Of a stretch of 64,000 bases of DNA, positions 1 through 10,384 are shown piece by piece. The position numbers and the translations under genes were made by a program. The notes under the pieces are model-generated. The model was not told where the DNA came from. It saw only the letters and a list, made by a program, of their open reading frames with translations, and searched no databases. Every line of letters begins with the position of its first letter. The first letter of the stretch is position 1. This DNA is from Isochrysis galbana (taxonomy: Eukaryota; Haptophyta; Isochrysidales; Isochrysidaceae), in the NCBI GenBank assembly GCA_018136815.1, contig CM030937.1, positions 5,880,526 to 5,944,525 of the forward strand, written 5' to 3'.

Positions 1-420
1 GGTGGAGGTGGAGATGGTGGCGGCGGGGATGGCGGTGGCGGTGAAGGCGGAGGTTTGGAAGGTGGAGGTGGAGAAGGTGGCGGTGGGGACGGCGGTGGCG
101 GTGAAGGTGGTGGTGGTGAAGGTGGTGGTGGTGAAGGCGGTGGTGGTGCAGGTGGTGGTGGTGAAGGCGGAGGTGGTGATGGCGGAGGTGGTGAGGGTGG
201 CGGCGGGGATGGCGGTGGCGGGGAAGGTGGTGGTGGTGAAGGCGGGGGTGGAGAAGGTGGCGGCGGGGATGGCGGTGGCGGGGAAAGTGGCGGCGGTGAT
301 GGCGGAGGTGGGGAAGGTGGAGGTGGTGAGGGTGGCGGCGGGGATGGCGGAGGGGGTGAAGGCGGAGGTGGTGAGGGTGGAGGTGGAGAAGGCGGAGGAG
401 GAGATGGCGGCGGGGGGATA
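1..420. repeat. 15-bp coding-type minisatellite, Gly4-Asp/Glu (+) or Ser-Pro4 (-)
   Basis: A 15-bp period of GGN codons punctuated by GAN runs from the window edge. On the + strand it reads as GGGGD/GGGGE; on the - strand the frame read from triplets at positions divisible by three gives SPPPP, the extensin or hydroxyproline-rich glycoprotein motif. That minus frame stays open from about position 600 to the window start but I see no start codon in it, so it could be an exon of a cell-wall protein whose start is elsewhere. The plus reading is equally open but pure Gly/acidic repeats of this kind are less common. It may also be non-coding. Confidence 0.6.
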
Positions 421-744
421 GCGGAGGCGGGGATGGCGGCGGCGGGGATGGTGGGGGTGGTGAGGGTGGACGTGGAGAAGTCGGCGGCGGGGATGGCGGT
501 GGTGGCGAGGGCGGCGGCGAGGGCGGTGGTGCGGGAGGAGAGGATGGCGGGGGTCTCGGGGGGAAGATCGAGCCTGCTGCTCGTCCGGCACCGGTGAGAA
601 CGAGAAGGAGGAGTGTATTGGCGTTGGATCCCATCCGTAACCGCTCCATCCGGCTCAGGTTGCCAATTCCAGCCGTACAGAGCGGCGCTGCTCTGGCGCT
701 GCAGGCGGCGCGGTGGCCGACGACAGCCCTCGCCCTCCCTGCCC

Positions 745-1000
745 TTTGTCTCTCTCTCTCTCTCTCTATTTTTCACTCCCTCTCTCTCTCTCCGTTCTGA
801 CGTACACCTTGGCCACTCTTCCCCTCCCCCCCCTTCTCTCTCTCTCTTCTCCTTCTTCTTCTCCCATCGTCCCACTCACCCAACGCACACATTCACATGA
901 CTGCCCGTCAGTATTCTCTCTTCTACTGCCCTCTCGTCTTCCACGAGAGAGAGTGAGCCACCAACGAACTCAGCCAAGAGAACAACCAGCCCAACGCCGC

Positions 1001-1075
<75 letters not shown>
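745..1075. repeat. (CT)n microsatellites and pyrimidine tract
   Basis: Two blocks of CT dinucleotides, the longer one an almost uninterrupted run at about 1005-1073, are separated by mixed pyrimidine-rich DNA. No credible gene overlaps them. Confidence 0.9.
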
Positions 1076-1078
<3 letters not shown>

Positions 1079-1929
1079 AGGCCGCCGCCCCCCCTCTCTT
1101 CCACCTTCCGATTCCGTTTCGGTTTTCACTCAAATTCGCCCGAAAGGCCTCTTGAATTTCTTTCCCTCTTCCGAATGGAAAGACTTAGAGTATGCGGACT
1201 TCACTCCTCGTAAAGGTACGCAAGACGCGGTGGACCAACCCCAACTCCTTCTTCTCTCCTCTTCTCCCCAACTGCTCCAGCCGTTACAGCATGTTATCCC
1301 AGCCCGGCTCACGTGGCGGACTTCAAACCAGCTCGGGGACCAAAGTACTTGGTTTCACTTCGAATTCCTCCATGGACTGGCATTCCTTCACAACTGCCAC
1401 AGGGTGTGGGAGCGAGGGCCGTGTCGAGGACCATTCGATGGAAGTGTACGAATGAGTGTTCGGAGTACTCCCATATTATTTTTCAGGTCACCGACTTCAA
1501 AGAGATCATAGATGTGTGGACTCAAGTGGCAAGTGGGTTCTTTTGTATGTGTAGGTTCTAATCCCAGAGTGGCATCGCGTCCACAGGTGTCTTGAGCCTT
1601 CGTCGCTAGCGCTATGTTCATGCCTCTGATCTACACAATGTTGCTGACTATCACTTGGCTTCATAAGGATGGGGCCAAACATGGTACAGTATGGGTGCAC
1701 CATTAAGAAACCCCATCATTAAGAAATCCTAAGAGGGTTTGGGCCCCGAGGCCCATAGGAAGCTACCCTTGTTGATTTCCGCGATCGGCCACATAAGAAG
1801 CTTGCTGTGGAGGCAGCGATGACCGCGAGACAAGAAACAAGAAGTCCTAGTTCAAGTTGCCCCTCCAGGCCAAATTTTTTCGGAAGCGCGCTCTCGCGCA
1901 CTGCAAGCTATATGTACCTTCTCACTCCA
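1076..1929. other. no gene recognised
   Basis: Only short overlapping open frames with no recognisable domain. The base composition is more AT-rich than the gene blocks. Nothing else seen. Confidence 0.5.
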
Positions 1930-2035
1930 GTGATGGGACGTCAGGTATCAGGTCATCGACGTCAGGTATCAGGTCATCAGGTTTCGCCTACCTGATACCT
2001 GATATCAGACCTGATATCAGCCTGATATAAGGTAG
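1930..2035. repeat. cluster of CAGGTATCAGGT / ACCTGATACCTGA inverted repeats
   Basis: The words CAGGTATCAGGT and ACCTGATACCTGATATCAG alternate on both strands within about 100 bp, so the region can fold into several hairpins. The same word pair recurs in single copy at about 3918-3942. Function unknown. Confidence 0.75.
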
Positions 2036-2299
2036 TATGTAGTATAATGTTAGTACATACGTTATAATGTCAGTATGTAACACTTCTAACTTATGACAAC
2101 AATCAAAATCTAACCGCACATCTGCCGACTTACGGGTACTAGTATACGTACATAGAAATGGCCTCAACTACCGCGCACGACTTTCGCGCGGCCGGATCTC
2201 CCCGACGGCAGACCACTCGAAAGCATTGCCCTCGAGTCCGTCCGCCTCCACCGTTCCCCAGACTGCGGGCCGTGGCCAGGGCGTCGTGCGGCATCGCCA

Positions 2300-2565
2300 A
2301 CTCCTGCGCCATTTGACTTGGGGAGGGAGGGAGGGAACGGTCTAGGGGCGGGCAGGGGAGGGGAGGGAGGGGAGGGAGGGGAGGGAAGAAGAGAGGGAAG
2401 GAGCGAGCGAGCGAGCGAGCGAGCGAGTGATCAAGGCAGTGAGGGAGTAAGCGAGGGAGCGAGGGAGTGAGCAGGCGGCTAGGGAGACAGTGAGACGAGT
2501 GGGGAGTGGGGAGTGGGATGCGAGAGAGGCGGGGCAGGCGCGGGCGACGAGGGGGTGAGGGAGGT
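2300..2565. repeat. purine-rich tract with GCGA repeats
   Basis: Runs of GGGA are followed by repeated GCGA/GTGA tetranucleotides. Low complexity, no gene seen. Confidence 0.8.
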
Positions 2566-2569
2566 GAAG

Positions 2570-2985
2570 GTGTCGCATTCGCGAATCGACACTCGTTAGG
2601 CTTCTCGTCGTCGTTCGGCATTTATCGTTATAATTCTCTCGTTCTCGTTCTCGCCTTTCTCGTGGCTTGTTCGGAGCTCTCCGATGTCCGTTAGGTTCTC
2701 TCCTTTCCTCGCGGGACGCTCGATCCTAGCAGGGGGGTGTCGCATTCGCGAATCGACACTCGTTAGGCTTCTCGTCGTCGTTCGGCATTTATCGTTATAA
2801 TTCTCTCGTTCTCGTTCTCGCCTTTCTCGTGGCTTGTTCGGAGCTCTCCGATGTCCGTTAGGTTCTCTCCTTTCCTCGCGGGACGCTCGATCCTAGCAGG
2901 GGGGTGTCGCATTCGCGAATCGACACTCGTTAGGCTTCTCGTCGTCGTTCGGCATTTATCGTTATAATTCTCTCGTTCTCGTTCT
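2570..2985. repeat. tandem repeat, 167-bp unit x 2.5, LTR-like
   Basis: Units begin at 2570, 2737 and 2904, an exact 167-bp spacing, and the third is cut at about 2985. Each unit starts TGTCGCATTCGCGAATCGACA, a near palindrome that resembles the ends of the LTRs at 21032 and 21891, and each junction is preceded by a G6 run, as in that element. I read it as tandemly recombined LTR-end fragments of a related retrotransposon; a simple satellite is the alternative. Confidence 0.8.
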
Positions 2986-4183
2986 CGGTCAAAAAGCTTC
3001 GCTTGGACGAATAGGATCTTGGGTTGTGGAGCGCCCTCTCTCTTTCTCTCGAAGAGAAGGGAAGTTTCCCCACCCTTCTTCCTCCTAGGCGCCTCGCAAA
3101 TAGGTTTAATTCGCTATCTTCTCCGCATTTCTCTATCTACTTCAGTGATTGCAATCAGGTTTAATTTGCAATCTCATCACATCTCCCCCTTAGGCACACC
3201 GCATCTCTCTCGTCTTATTCGGTAAGTCTTTTGGAATCTTGTGCGGCAGGATTGCCCCTCGTTTCCGTTATGGTGCGATTCCCCTTCCAGACGGGATCGC
3301 CGACAGATCGCCTTCTGATCGTCGTCCGTCGTCGTCTGGCCGGAGTGTTTGGGTTTGATTTTAGTCGAGTTACGTGAGAAAGTCGTGGGGCGAGAGTCGG
3401 AGTGTTTTCCTGGGTGTCGTTGTCCGTCGTCCTGTCGTCAGTCGTCATTCGTCGCTCTCGTTCTCGTCGTTCTCGCTCTCGTAACACTCATACCCTACAG
3501 CCTCGCCTCTCCTCGCCAGCCCCTGCCATCACAGCCCCCCTCACACTCACCCTCGCCTCTCGCTACTCGCTCGATGTCGCTCTCGCCGCCGTCCTCGCCC
3601 TCGCTCAAGCCCGCCTGCCCGCCTTCCTCTGCTGACGGGCTTCAGCCCGTCAGCACCTCCGAAGTGGTCTCCCTCTCCGCGCCTGCCGCCGGCTTCGCCC
3701 CTTCCTCATTGCCCTCAGGCCCTATGGGCCATTCCAATTCGTCAGAAGGAGGGAGGGAGGGAACGGGCAAGGGACGGAGGGAGGCAAGGGAGGGAGGAGA
3801 GGGAGGAAGGAGAGAGGGAGCGAGCCGTGACCGGGACTCTCCGCGCGCCTGCCGCGTCCTCTCGTGCGTGCGTACGGAGTTTTGTTTTTGTCCGTCGATA
3901 TGAGTTTTGTTTTTGCCCCTACCTGATACCTGATTTCAGGTCGTCAGCTCTAGAGGACCTATTATCATGGTATCAGGATGTAAACGAGCCATCTGGGAGA
4001 TGTCTTCCGAGCTTTGCTGCGCGATAAGAAATAAGAAGTAAAAATACTTCGACTTCGCCGCTCCGAATAAGAAGGAGGGCCCAGTTTTGGAATCTCATAA
4101 GAAAGGGCTCTTCCTCAGACGCCTCAGACCTTAGAGAGCATATCATATCATATCGTCAAAGGACTCGAAATCGAAATTCGAAA
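2986..4183. other. no gene recognised; probable decayed retrotransposon DNA
   Basis: Pyrimidine-rich DNA with TCGT/CGTC repeats around 3330-3490 and a purine tract at about 3745-3830. It lies between LTR-like repeats and a pol fragment, so it may be retroelement leader or internal DNA, but no domain can be read. Confidence 0.4.
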
Positions 4184-4406
4184 CGGAGCAACGGAAACTA
4201 AAGAAAGCAGAAAGGGACGGGAGCGAGCAAATCGAGAGAAAGAATGAATGGAGACCGACAAACGACGAACGAAAAACGAGGGCTACCTAAACGGAGCAAC
4301 GGAAACGAAAGAAAGCAGAAAGGGACGGGAGCGAGCAAATCGAGAGAAAGAGAGAAAGAATGAATGGAGACCGACAAACAAACGACGAACGAAAAACGAG
4401 GGCTAC
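4184..4406. repeat. tandem duplication, about 108 and 115 bp
   Basis: The block from CGGAGCAACGGAAAC to GAGGGCTAC at 4184-4291 is repeated at 4292-4406 with small insertions of GAGA and ACAA. AG-rich, non-coding. Confidence 0.85.
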
Positions 4407-4498
4407 GACCTCGACAAGCTCGCGGTGATCGAGACAAAGGTCAAGGGGAAGATCAAGAGCGGGCCACATACCCCAGTCACCAGTCAACCACCTACCTA

Positions 4499-4690
4499 GG
4501 CCGCCTCGATTCAACTCGCTGCAGATAGCGCGGAGGGTTCGATCACCCTAGACAGACGTACTCCGTCGACGGCTGCACGCGCCTCGAAAGTCAACGTCCC
4601 CAATGACTCCACACCACCCACGTTCCGAGTTTCGACATCTCCGATAATTGCGCATCCCGCGAGAGAGACCTGTGCCCTGGCCCCCCTCGG
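4499..4690 (+). pseudogene. chromovirus pol fragment (just after protease)
   Basis: The + frame starting with codons for AASIQLAADSAEGSITL continues through PTFRVSTSPI and ETCALAP. It matches residues about 466-525 of the intact chromovirus pol protein encoded at 32059-37422, the stretch just after the aspartic protease, with a few indels. Nothing homologous extends on either side, so this is a small relic of a second, diverged copy. Confidence 0.75.
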
Positions 4691-4695
4691 CAGAT

Positions 4696-5540
4696 TTCCT
4701 TGCCCCCCCCCCTTCCGCCGTTCCCCCCCCGTTGCGCACGCCGAGACCGAGACGGCGGTTCTCTCTCGCGTCCGCGCGTTGAGACGCCGTGTTCTCTTCT
4801 CTCACCCCCCCCGCGTGGAAGTCCCCCAGCGCGTCCCTTAGCGTCCCCCAGGTCCCCCAGCGTCCCTCAGGCTCCCCCAGCGTCCCCCAGCGTTACTGTC
4901 AGCTGCCAACGCCCCTCAGCGTCCTTCAGCGGTGTCCCGCAGCGCGTCGCTTCAGCGTCCTTCGGCGCTGTCCTGCGAGACTCGAAGCAGGACTCGTGAG
5001 GGCACTGGATTTTACTCCGTAGTCCGAGCCGGAGTCCGAATTGTGTTTTGACCCTCGAGCCCTCGTTCCCTCTTTCTTTCTCTCTCTCTCCTCTTTTTTT
5101 GGCGGGCACTCCTGGTTCTGCTCATCAGATGGGGTCCGTTTAAGGTATGTTTCTGGCCTGTTACTGTTTATGTTTGAGTACAGAGTGTTGATTTGTGTGT
5201 CTTTATCTGTGTATCGCCTGTTGGTGACCTGCAGCCCCTGAGTACCCCCAAGCCCCGAGTCTTCCGAGTTATCCTTTCAAGTCTACGATTCCCTACGATT
5301 CCCAAGCAAGCGGTATCTGCTCGCCGCGCCCTTTCCTACGCTCTCCGTCCCCCGATTCGCGCGTTCCGTGCCACTTTCCCGTCCATTTCACATGCCCGTC
5401 ACTTTTGCCTTCCCCGTTCTCCCGATGAGCCCGTTCCGGGCTCCCCGGATGAACCGTGTGCCGCGCTAGCTGCCGGTGCGCCCTCGCGACTCGTTTCCAA
5501 AGAGGAGACGAGCTACGCTCCGACAACCGCCCTACCCTAG
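4696..5540 (+). repeat. dispersed repeat, direct copy of an inverted pair
   Basis: About 850 bp here matches, as reverse complement and with scattered differences, 9195-10100. The shared part includes the CCCCCAGCGTCCC repeats, a TCTCTC block, the segment ending CCTGTTGGTGACCTGCAG, and CGACTCGTTTCC at the end. It sits directly behind a chromovirus pol relic, so it is probably part of a retroelement or of something inserted in one. No coding potential recognised. Confidence 0.8.
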
Positions 5541-6234
5541 ATGAAAATACGGTATTGGGGCCTGCAAATACAGCATACAGCCAAACACATGCGTATTAAT
5601 ATGAATGCAATTACTAGTATTTGGGCCAAATACAAATACTGCATACGGTAATTACTTACGCGTTTTCCCCATCTTCCATCTTGGATCGTCACGCCTCCCG
5701 GTTATTGTTATTACGTTATTACCCGGGGTGGCTACGACCAGGTGTGCCACTCCAAGGCTCGTGGCCAGGGAGAGGAGCTCCGCGCTGGGAAGTAGGTTGT
5801 TTTTACTGTCTGTGTCGTATTATAGCCCCCCACTAGAGGAGTAGAGGAGAAGAAAAGTCGAGGCGTCGAGGCTCGAGACTCAACCACGACTCAACACGCG
5901 ACTTGCCAAGTCGCCGCAGTTGAGTCAAAGTTGAGTCCCCGTTGAGACGCTGCAAAACCCCTCTGTTGTGCTCCTAGATGTATCTGCCCTCCGGCCAAAT
6001 ACGGTCAATAAATAGGCATTTCCGAGGTTGGGTTAGGGTTAGGGGAGGTTACAATAGAGTAGACCACCGAGCTCTCCTCTAGTAGAAGAGTAGACAACGA
6101 GTGCTTGAAAGTAGATTTTAGAGAGTACAGAGTGTCTTGCGAGAGGAGAGGAGCCCCGCCGCGATCGCCGATGAGATGGACGATTGACGAACCACGGTGG
6201 CCCCCCCTCTCTCCTCGACGGCGGCCGACGGGAG
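5541..6234. other. intergenic, no gene recognised
   Basis: Contains short inverted GACTCAAC/GTTGAGTC words around 5880-5945 and a short telomere-like GGGTTAGGGTTAGGGG at about 6033-6048. No gene seen. Confidence 0.5.
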
Positions 6235-6820
6235 CGGCGCGGAGGGGGAAGGGGGGGAAGGGGGTGGAAGGGGGAGATGTTTTGGGCGCTTTTAAGAGGA
6301 AGAGAGGGCTCCCGGTAGAGGGGGGAGGGAGGCATGGAACGCGAGGAGAGGGGGGGGAAGGGAGCGACAGGGAGAGGAGGCGGGAGGTGGGAGAGCGGGT
6401 GGAGAAAGAGAGAGGGAGGGAGAAAAGGGGGGGGGGGGGGGGGGGGGGGGGAGAGAGAGAGAGGGAGGGAGGGAGGGAGAGGGAGAGAGGGAGAGGGAGA
6501 GAGAGAGGGAGAGAGGGAGAGGAGAGAGAGGGGGGGGGGGAGAGAGAGAGAGAGGGAGGGAGAGAGAGAGGGAGAGAGAGAGAGAGAGAGGGGGGGGAGA
6601 GAGGGAGAGAGAGAGAGGGAGAGAGAGAAGGGAGACGAGAGTCGGGGAAGAGAGGGGGGTAGGGGGGAGAGGGCCAGTTGAGAGAGCGTGTGGGGGGGAG
6701 GAGGGGCGGCAAAGAGAGTTTTAGGGGAAAGATGTCGGGGGGTAGGAAGAGAAACGGAGAGGGAGCTCTGGAAGAGAGAAGAGAGGAGAGGGGAGAGGGG
6801 GGGAGAGAGGGAGAAGAGAG
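6235..6820 (+). repeat. polypurine (GA/G) tract upstream of lumen protein gene
   Basis: Almost 600 bp of G and A on the coding strand, including a G run near 6427-6450 and many GAGAGGGA words. It ends about 10 bp before the predicted start codon at 6830 and so probably forms its promoter or 5' leader. Confidence 0.85.
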
Positions 6821-6829
6821 GGGTCTCAG

Positions 6830-7572
6830 ATGCTCTCTCTCGTCGGCGTCCTTGCTCTCGGCTTGCCGCTGCCACAGGTAAGGAAGCTAGGAGCGAATGG
6901 CATGGTCTTAGCCGGCCGCGCTCCCACTCTCACCACTCCGCGCTCGCTGCCTCGGACTCCTTCCCCCCTTTGCTTTCTTTCCCTGATCCAAAGAGGTGGG
7001 AGTAGGATTCCTCAGCGCACTCTCTCAGCCAACCGCACACCCTCTTCTTCCTCTTCCGCTCGTCGCAGGCGCGAACGTCACAGCCGCACGCTGATCGGCG
7101 CGCTGTGATGGCCCTCGGAGCCAGTGCAATCGGCCTCGTGCTGCCTGGCGCAGCACGTGCCATCGCCAACCCGTGGGACAAGGGCGATGTGCCCGGCCTC
7201 AAGCCTGAGGCCACCTGCAAGCCCAAGGGCACTTGCGCCTGTAACTGCATGCCGGATGGGTTTGGCGGATACAAGGAGCGCACGACCGAGGTGAAACCTG
7301 TCGCTGCAAAGGTGATGGACGCTATCATTGATGATGACGGCGACGCTGATATTCAGGCTCCTTCCAAGCCCAAGGCCTCTATCGGCAACCCACCACCAAA
7401 GGGTTACAACTCAGGTCGCGCGACATCAACTTCGTCATCCGCTCCTGCGCTGAGTTTCGACGATCTCGTCGCGAATTCAGTGCGCAATAAAGAGGAGATG
7501 TACGGGCGCAAGCTCTCTGAGGCCGAGGTCAATGACATCAAGGCCAAGGTGGCTAAGTTCACTGGGAAGTAA
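6830..7572 (+). CDS. probable thylakoid lumen protein, two exons
   Basis: Proposed CDS joins 6830-6877 and 7069-7572 (GT-AG intron of 191 bp, phase 0), giving 183 aa. Exon 1 encodes MLSLVGVLALGLPLPQ, which looks like an ER signal peptide. Exon 2 opens with a short basic stretch and then a twin-arginine lumen signal: RR at residues 26-27, a hydrophobic Ala/Gly/Leu core, and an AxA-type cleavage site (ARA or AIA) before NPW. The mature part has a cysteine cluster (CKPKGTCACNC), an acidic stretch, a low-complexity linker, and a conserved-looking helical tail (residues about 148-180). The layout fits import into a complex plastid followed by Tat export to the lumen. I do not recognise the mature protein, so function is unknown. 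The second methionine inside the signal (7108) could be chosen by mistake as a start. Confidence 0.65.
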
Positions 7573-9194
7573 ATGAGCGGAATCGTACAGCTGTACAGCC
7601 CAAGTCAGATCTAGCGGGCTGAATCGCTTCTCGAGAACAAAGATGGACGTTTCGAGCCCACGCTCAATAGGGGGGTGTTCATCATCGACAAGTGGAAGAA
7701 GCGTACAAGCCGCCATTCCTACCAATTATCGGAAATTTTGTTCCTGTTGATCGACAACCTTCTAAAACCATGCTCAAGCCTCCTGGTGCGGTGCATCGTC
7801 GCCTTAGCTTGGTCATGGGTCCGTCGCGAGCCATCTTACGAATGCTGGATTATTGCGATATGTTCACGCATGTTTGGAGGGGAAGCGGCGACAAGGCGAC
7901 TAACGAAAGGGAGCTTGCTCTCCAACCCATGTAACTCATCATCATATTCCTCTGACTGACAGTTCTCTGACAGTCCCGTAAACAAATGAGAAAATGATTC
8001 CGGATGGATATGCTTGTGCGGATGCTTTCTCGCCCTGCTATAGCCTCGTTTCACAAGGTTGGATGTGGCGGCTCTTTGCCAACCCATCCAGGAACATCGA
8101 CCGATGCTATTGGGAAGATGTTAGAGGCTGACTTAGAGCCCCGATCTTCTCCACTCCTGGATGGGTGAGGGTGGCAGGATGGGCGGGGTCGAAAAGAATC
8201 TGGGGCTTGCGCAGCACGGGGCTGCTCTCAACTTGCAAGTTCAACGTGTCCCAGTTGCTGAGCTGTCATGCCGCTGGTCCTCACCGGCCCACTTCCACGA
8301 GAGACGAGCTTCCTCCCGGTGACCAGCGGTGGCATGGACGTGCGCAGTCATTGAACTTCGAACCCAAGTGTAACACGGCGTGCGCAATTTGCCCTCTCAC
8401 TAGCTAGCTGTAAATATAAATTGTGCAAATAGGCCACATCCATGCCTTCGATTTTAGTTAGATTTAATCCCTTTCTTGCATATACATATGAGCTTCACAC
8501 TTCATTCACATACATATACGGGCAGCAGCCGCTTGAGTCTTGAGTCTTGATCCAAAGAAATCCTCATGCTGTGGGCAGAATGGTGGTGGTGGTGGTGGTG
8601 GTGGTGTAAGAGGAAGGTTGAACCGCGTGAAGGAGCACACGCTCACATCGGAAACATTAGCATGGAGGTACATCTAAACAGATTTCTACAGAATGCACTA
8701 TGACTATGACGGCATCGGTTTCTCGGAAGAATCGATACTCATAAGGATGCTAGGAAGTAGAAAGATTCGCGAGACTGAGCAAAGCCTTACTCTTCGCGAA
8801 CACGACAGACTCGGCTAGAACTGCCCAGGCGGGCATGTGCATGGGCATGGGCAGACAACCGAGAACAAGAAAAAGAGGATAAGGTGTCGTTCCGTCAATT
8901 GTGGGACATCAGTCGAATTGAGCGATCGAATGTCCACAGTTGTATATAGAGCGTTATTTTAAAATTAAATGCAGACTAGCGTAACAACTTATTTTCCCTG
9001 CTTTCCCGCGGCGCGTGTCCCCCCCCCCGGGGGGCGCCGTGTCGGCGCTTTTCCCCTGTGTGGACAACTACATTATTTGCCCATGGCACCTGTGATTACT
9101 TGTAATTATGGGCACGGCGCGATGTGCATCGGTCCCCCCCGCGGAGACGCCGTGCGTGCGCATTCCAAACTTTTTCTATATGCGTACCTAAGGC
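7573..9194. other. intergenic, no gene recognised
   Basis: Mixed-composition DNA with short open frames only. Contains a GGT microsatellite at 8581-8606. No domain, RNA gene or mobile element recognised. Confidence 0.45.
8581..8606. repeat. (TGG)n microsatellite
   Basis: Nearly nine uninterrupted TGG units. Confidence 0.95.
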
Positions 9195-10100
9195 TCACGT
9201 TTACTGTCGGAGCGACGCTCGTTTCCTCATTGGAAACGAGTCGCGGAGGCGCACCGGCGGCTAGCGCGGCGCACGGTTCACCCGGGGAGCCCGGAACGGG
9301 CTCATCGGGAGAACGGGGAGGGCAAATGGGCAAATGACGGGCATGTGAAATTGACGGGGAAGTGGCACGGAACGCGAATCGAAGGGACGGAGGACGTAGG
9401 GAGGGGCGCGGCGAGCAGATACCGCTTGATTGGGACTCGTAGGGACTTGTAGACTCAAAAGGATGACTCGGAAGACTCGGGGCTTGGGGGTACTCAGGGG
9501 GCTGCAGGTCACCAACAGGCGATACAGTGGGTAAAACCACACAAACCAACACTCTGCACTCAAACATTCACGGTAACAGGCTGGAAACATACGTCAAACG
9601 AACCCCCTCTGGTGAGCAGATTCAGGAGTGCCCACCAGAAAAAGAGGAGAGAGAGAGAGAGCGAGAGAACGAGGGCTCGGGGTCAAAACACAATTCGGAC
9701 TCCGGCTCGGACTACAGAGTAAAATCCAGTGCCCTCGCGAGTCCTGCCTCGAGTCTCGCGAGGCAGCGCCGAAGGACGCTGAAGGAAGCGCTGCGGGACA
9801 GCGCTGAAGGACGCAGAAGGACACTGAAGGACGCTGCAAGACGCGCTGCGGGACATCGCTGACGGACAGGGGGGGGCGCTGAGAGACACTGGGAGACGCT
9901 GAGGGACGCTGGGGGACGCGCTTGGGGACTTTCGCGCGGGGGGGGTTGAGGGAAGAGAAGACGGCGCCTCAACGCGCGGACGCGGAAGAGAGCCGCCGTC
10001 TCGGCGCGCGGAGGGGGGGGGAAGCGGCGGAGGAGGGGAAGGAAATCTGCGGAGACGCCGAGCGCAAGCGCTGCTCGCACGACTCGTTCCTCGGGGTGCT
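9195..10100 (-). repeat. dispersed repeat, inverted copy of 4696-5540
   Basis: Reverse complement of the 4696-5540 block, from the CGACTCGTTTCC end (about 9230) to the GCAGATTTCCT end (about 10050). The two copies form a widely spaced inverted repeat around the lumen-protein gene. No protein domain found. Confidence 0.8.
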
Positions 10101-10280
10101 CTCCAGGGAAGATTGATGGTTGTGAAGTGCCCTCCCATGATGGGTGCACTGATGGTAGAGGTTTCCACCATGGGGAGGGCAGCACTGCTGCCCTCCCACA
10201 TGAGGTGCTCTTGGGGTGGGAGGGTTTCCCACTGTTGGAGGGGGTCTCAAAGACCCCCTGCATGCTACGCAGAGCCCTGG

Positions 10281-10384
10281 TGTCGTATTCCATACGATGA
10301 CAGACTTTTACTTCTAACCTGTGGGATATTTTTAAGCCTCAAGGTCTCGTCGATTGCTATACCGCCTCTTCTCTTACTTTCTCT
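10281..10384 (+). mobile_element. tyrosine-recombinase element leader, truncated copy 1
   Basis: Begins TGTCGTATTCCATACGATGA, whose core TCGTAT-TCC-ATACGA is a perfect palindrome, and continues with the CTTTTACTTCTAACC and AAGCCTCAAGGTCTCGTCG words shared with the copies at 11505, 19263 and 61874. It is interrupted at 10385 by the 5' end of a LINE copy. Confidence 0.8.

Noticed and set aside
6033-6048. Telomere
   Set aside because: Only about 2.5 TTAGGG units inside a gene-bearing region; could be chance.
6005-6875. Very long open frames of Pro/Leu/Ser or Gly/Glu/Arg over the GA tract
   Set aside because: All six frames are open because the tract has almost no stops; the sequences are pure low complexity with no domain.
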